Shown here piece after piece: positions 7,817-10,013 of a DNA stretch of 10,013 nt. Within the stretch, counting starts at the first letter, position 1. The number at the start of each line of letters is the position of its first letter. Where the stretch lies: positions 1 through 10,013 of the forward strand of contig CAMEXG010000070.1 in NCBI GenBank assembly GCA_945947045.1. The letters are read 5' to 3'. Origin of the DNA: an uncultured Spirochaetales bacterium (GTDB lineage Bacteria > Spirochaetota > Spirochaetia > Sphaerochaetales > Sphaerochaetaceae). A program made the translations under genes and the position numbers. The notes under the pieces were generated by a model. The model was not told the origin of the DNA. It worked only from the letters and a program-made list of their open reading frames with translations, and did no database searches.

Positions 7817-8668
7817 TTGGATAATACAACTTTGACTATAGAGAAGACTATCATCAACAAGGCGATAACTTATATCCTCTCCAATCTGGAAGAGGATATA
7901 AGTGTGGGAGATGTCTCTTCTTTTTGCGGTATATCGAAATATCATCTGAATAGGATATTTAGGAAAGAGACGGGAGAAGCTCTATATGAGTTTATCAAGC
8001 GTAATAAAATCGAACGCAGTGCCTGGAGGCTTAAAGTAGAGAAGAATAAAAGTGTAACGGAGATAAGCAGCGACTACGGGTATTCTTCCTCAAACTTCTC
8101 CACAGAGTTTAAAAAGTCATTACACATATCCCCTTCCCTGTTTAGAAAAGAAAGTGAAGAGAGAGTCCACCTATGTTCTCTATCCCGTGGATTGACTCTG
8201 GACGACATGGAAAGCATGGAGAAGAATATTACTATTGAAACTCTCCCAGATATGTTTGTCATTTATGAAAGGAAAAAAGGCAACTACAAAAACATGCCAT
8301 CCCAATGGTGCTCATTTATTGAGAAATACTCATATCTTAAGACTGACGACACTCTCTATATCGAGTGTACACTGGACGACCCGTCGATCACTGATGAAGA
8401 CAACTGTCTCTATGAGATATGTCAGACGGTAGACAAAACCGACCGACGCATCTCAAATCTTTCCACCACCATGTTTACTGGTGGGAAATATGCTGTTTAC
8501 CACTATAAAGGCTGGCCTGAATTCTTATATATGATCTATCAGGAAGTATTCTGTAGATGGCTGAAAAAGACAGGGTATGAAATTGATCCAAGACCTATAA
8601 TAGACATTTACAGATTAGTACGTGATGACGGTTATATGGAGATCGATATCTGTTTTCCTCTTAAATGA
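7817..8668 (+). CDS. AraC-family regulator with GyrI-like effector-binding domain
   Basis: A 283-residue transcription factor with an N-terminal DNA-binding domain and a C-terminal ligand domain, the Rob-like order. Helix-turn-helix 1 covers about 28-49 (VGDVSSFCGISKYHLNRIF) and helix-turn-helix 2 about 79-111 (VTEISSDYGYSSSNFSTEF, then SPSLFRK). Residues about 134-283 resemble GyrI-like/AraC effector-binding domains, which bind diverse, often cationic, hydrophobic molecules: the short strands, TGGKYAVYHYKGWPEF and the terminal MEIDICFPL are typical. It sits 4 nt after the MATE gene in the same operon, so it probably senses exported compounds and activates the operon or the divergent SDR promoter; that is inference. 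The start is TTG 7817, supported by AAGGG. Its 3' end is 2 nt from the convergent downstream gene. Confidence 0.92.
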   Translation: MDNTTLTIEKTIINKAITYILSNLEEDISVGDVSSFCGISKYHLNRIFRKETGEALYEFIKRNKIERSAWRLKVEKNKSVTEISSDYGYSSSNFSTEFKKSLHISPSLFRKESEERVHLCSLSRGLTLDDMESMEKNITIETLPDMFVIYERKKGNYKNMPSQWCSFIEKYSYLKTDDTLYIECTLDDPSITDEDNCLYEICQTVDKTDRRISNLSTTMFTGGKYAVYHYKGWPEFLYMIYQEVFCRWLKKTGYEIDPRPIIDIYRLVRDDGYMEIDICFPLK

Positions 8669-8670
8669 CC

Positions 8671-9372
8671 TCAATCCCAGACATCGCTTTCTCCTATGTA
8701 TGCGCAAACACCCATTCTAGGGGAGTTACACACAGGAAGAAGGCCATCAGGATCAATGTCCATATCCAACTCTCCCTCATCAAGTAATTCACTACACTTT
8801 CTACATAGGAACATCACATCGTCATAAGTACTTACAAATGTATTTATGTACGCTGCCTTTCTTTTCCTACATACAGAACACTTCTCTTCAATCATATTGT
8901 TCCTGGCAAGTAGTCTAATGCCATCTTCTAAAGCTTTTCCCTTTTTGACACTTTTTACTGTCAAAACCAAATCAGTAGAGGAGCCGAGATCATATTCATA
9001 TTTAAACTTCAAACCATCATAAAGAACATCGGAGATAGAGACATTCATATCACTTTCAGCATAGAAAGAATCACTTATACAGGAGAAATGGGAACCGTTT
9101 ATATAGAACTCACTTAAATGTCCGCAACACTCACACCAAATATCTCTAAGAAACTGGTCTAAAGAAAGCAATGTTTCGCTTCCATTTATTTCAATAAAGA
9201 GCCAGTATGCTTTTTGGTATTGATCTGTAATATGAATTTCATAGATCTCTTCCTGTTTATCAGGGATCCCATTAGTCATGGTTTCTTTGTCGGTGCAGGA
9301 TAAAAGGTGCCTGCTCATTCCGCTTGATTCAAAACTTTTACCGCAAATACGGCATCTACCTTTACTGCTCAT
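8671..9372 (-). CDS. pRiA4b ORF-3-like protein with N- and C-terminal zinc-binding modules
   Basis: A 233-residue protein in three parts. Residues 7-26 form a C2HC finger (C7, C10, H22, C26). Residues about 43-140 match the plasmid pRiA4b ORF-3-like domain, including LDQFLRDIWCECCGHLSEF (71-89) and KFKYEYDLGSSTDLVLTV (122-139). Residues 165-193 hold a second Cys4 site (C165, C168, C190, C193). Family members occur widely on chromosomes and mobile DNA, and their biochemical role is not established; zinc fingers suggest nucleic-acid or protein binding. The acidic tail (DEGELDMDIDPDG) is unlike a DNA-binding tail. ATG 9372 has no Shine-Dalgarno but has TGATATCAT just upstream. The gene converges on the AraC-type gene with a 2-nt gap and borders a gene-free, decayed region, consistent with a mobile past. 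Confidence 0.85.
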   Translation of the reverse strand: MSSKGRCRICGKSFESSGMSRHLLSCTDKETMTNGIPDKQEEIYEIHITDQYQKAYWLFIEINGSETLLSLDQFLRDIWCECCGHLSEFYINGSHFSCISDSFYAESDMNVSISDVLYDGLKFKYEYDLGSSTDLVLTVKSVKKGKALEDGIRLLARNNMIEEKCSVCRKRKAAYINTFVSTYDDVMFLCRKCSELLDEGELDMDIDPDGLLPVCNSPRMGVCAYIGESDVWD

Positions 9373-9378
9373 AACTTA

Positions 9379-9387
9379 ATGATATCA
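9379..9387 (-). promoter_or_regulatory. Extended -10 promoter of the pRiA4-like gene, apparently leaderless
   Basis: On the minus strand TGATATCAT (9387-9379) is an extended -10 (TGn plus TATCAT) whose last base is 6 nt before ATG 9372. The -35 region is poor (TTCCTA at 17 nt), as often seen with extended -10 promoters. Confidence 0.5.
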
Positions 9388-9417
9388 AGATAATTGACGA
9401 ATAGGAAACAATAATAA

Positions 9418-9606
9418 TTAAACATCGCCCAATACAGAAGAATCAAATATATTTTTTTGGAATATTATCCCTTCAATGTCCCTTTCTTTGTATTTTTCTA
9501 CCACTAGGATTCGCATACTATTCAGCTTTGTCACCACTTTTTCATGTGTCTAATTTATCTTCATAAACACGTTTTTGATTGTATTATTCCATTCAATAAT
9601 ATGAGG
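9418..9606 (-). pseudogene. Protein-like remnant of unknown family
   Basis: After a TAA at 9609-9607 the minus strand reads HIIEWNNTIKNVFMKIN, a TAG (9552-9550), then THEKVVTKLNSMRILVVEKY and KERDIEGIIFQKNIF to a TAA at 9420-9418. Further upstream, in another frame, there is a protein-like stretch with LDIYNRVSNLILLN at about 9600-9650. The pattern suggests a decayed gene transcribed toward the pRiA4-like gene, possibly from a mobile element, but I do not recognise the family. The region is very AT-rich and chance open frames are common, so this is tentative. Confidence 0.35.
9582..9601. repeat. 7-bp inverted repeat with 6-nt loop
   Basis: TATTATT (9582-9588) and AATAATA (9595-9601) are perfect complements around CCATTC. 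All arm bases are A or T, and no T-run marks a terminator. It may be chance. Confidence 0.3.
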
Positions 9607-9633
9607 TTAGATACACGATTATATATATCTAAC
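9606..9633. repeat. 8-bp perfect inverted repeat with 12-nt spacer
   Basis: GTTAGATA (9606-9613) is matched by TATCTAAC (9626-9633). It is the best inverted repeat in the gene-free right end. It could be an operator or a remnant of a mobile-element end; no T-tract follows on either strand, so it is not a typical terminator. Confidence 0.4.
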
Positions 9634-9645
9634 AAAACTGAAACA

Positions 9646-9657
9646 CTCAAATTTGAG
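9646..9657. repeat. 12-bp perfect palindrome
   Basis: CTCAAATTTGAG is a perfect palindrome 12 nt beyond the 8-bp inverted repeat. It resembles a dimeric regulator half-site pair, but no intact gene starts nearby. Confidence 0.35.
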
Positions 9658-9925
9658 AAAATAGTATTAATTCTCTTTATACCTTTATTCTCTGTTAAAA
9701 CATGGATAATCAGATAAGAACTATTACTATGTTATCTTCGATGCTATAGAGTTTCTATCGCTTCCTTTTTTGCTGTCCAATTAAGAGAAAAACATATTCA
9801 TTCATGGTTCCAGAAACTTATGAAATCCCATTGTCATAGGTTCAATCAACCATAATCAATTAGCTTGGCTAAGGCAGTTTCTTCAAACACCAATAGCTTT
9901 AGAAGAAATATCCTGGTTAAATCCT

Positions 9926-9985
9926 TCATTCATTTTTTCTGAGGTATGCTCCGCTAAGTGGATCAGAGTATTCAATCTTAGCCAT
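9926..9985 (-). other. Short 19-codon open frame, possible start of a broken gene
   Basis: ATG 9985 opens a frame reading MAKIEYSDPLSGAYLRKNE before TGA at 9928-9926. It looks like a true protein N-terminus. A protein-like stretch continues in another frame (EGFNQDISSKAIG), suggesting a frameshifted gene. A hairpin at 9994-10012 lies just upstream. The same DNA is also open on the plus strand for 58 codons (9824-10000, no ATG start near its beginning), so strand assignment is uncertain. From 9660 to 9925 I see only broken frames on both strands. Confidence 0.25.
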
Positions 9986-9993
9986 GCATATAT

Positions 9994-10012
9994 CGAATGA
10001 TAGATTCATTCG
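9994..10012. repeat. 7-bp inverted repeat at the window edge
   Basis: CGAATGA (9994-10000) and TCATTCG (10006-10012) are perfect complements with a 5-nt loop. It stands 8 nt upstream of the short minus-strand frame starting at 9985 and could be an operator, an attenuator-like hairpin or part of an element boundary cut by the window. Confidence 0.4.
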
Positions 10013-10013
10013 T

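Noticed and set aside
9824..10000. 58-codon plus-strand open frame without stops
   Set aside because: It has no ATG near its start, no ribosome site or promoter, and no recognisable motif; the minus strand of the same DNA is equally protein-like.

Overview
The window is AT-rich bacterial chromosomal DNA, roughly 40% G+C by eye and lower between genes. No rRNA, tRNA, CRISPR array, phage module or intact insertion sequence is visible. The lineage cannot be fixed from the sequence. A sodium-type membrane pyrophosphatase, a SNF2/SWIM gene pair and AGA/ATA-rich codon use would suit an anaerobic, gut-type bacterium such as a treponeme-like spirochaete or a Firmicute, but this is a weak inference.

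Layout: (1) 1-1487, minus strand: the first 495 codons of hppA, a membrane-bound ion-pumping pyrophosphatase that runs off the left edge. (2) 1693-4898, plus strand: a two-gene operon with a 1-nt overlap, encoding a SNF2-family ATPase and a SWIM zinc-finger protein. (3) 4899-5616: no intact gene, but the minus strand reads as one decayed gene with several in-frame stops and a frameshift. (4) 5617-6435, minus strand: a short-chain dehydrogenase/reductase. A 69-bp gap separates it from (5) 6505-8668, plus strand: a MATE-family exporter followed after 4 nt by an AraC-type regulator with a GyrI-like ligand-binding domain, which looks like a transporter and its drug-responsive regulator. (6) 8671-9372, minus strand: a pRiA4b ORF-3-like protein flanked by two zinc-binding modules, ending 2 nt from the regulator. 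(7) 9373-10013: no intact gene, only protein-like remnants and several inverted repeats.

The most interesting pattern is in how the genes start. Four genes that begin transcription units (SNF2, SDR, MATE, pRiA4-like) lack a convincing Shine-Dalgarno sequence. Each has a TATNAT hexamer exactly 6 nt before its ATG, which puts the predicted transcription start on or next to the start codon. In contrast hppA has a promoter further upstream and a perfect AGGAGG, and the two downstream operon genes have GAGG or AAGGG. This suggests that leaderless transcripts are normal for first genes here, with Shine-Dalgarno initiation used for internal genes and for hppA.
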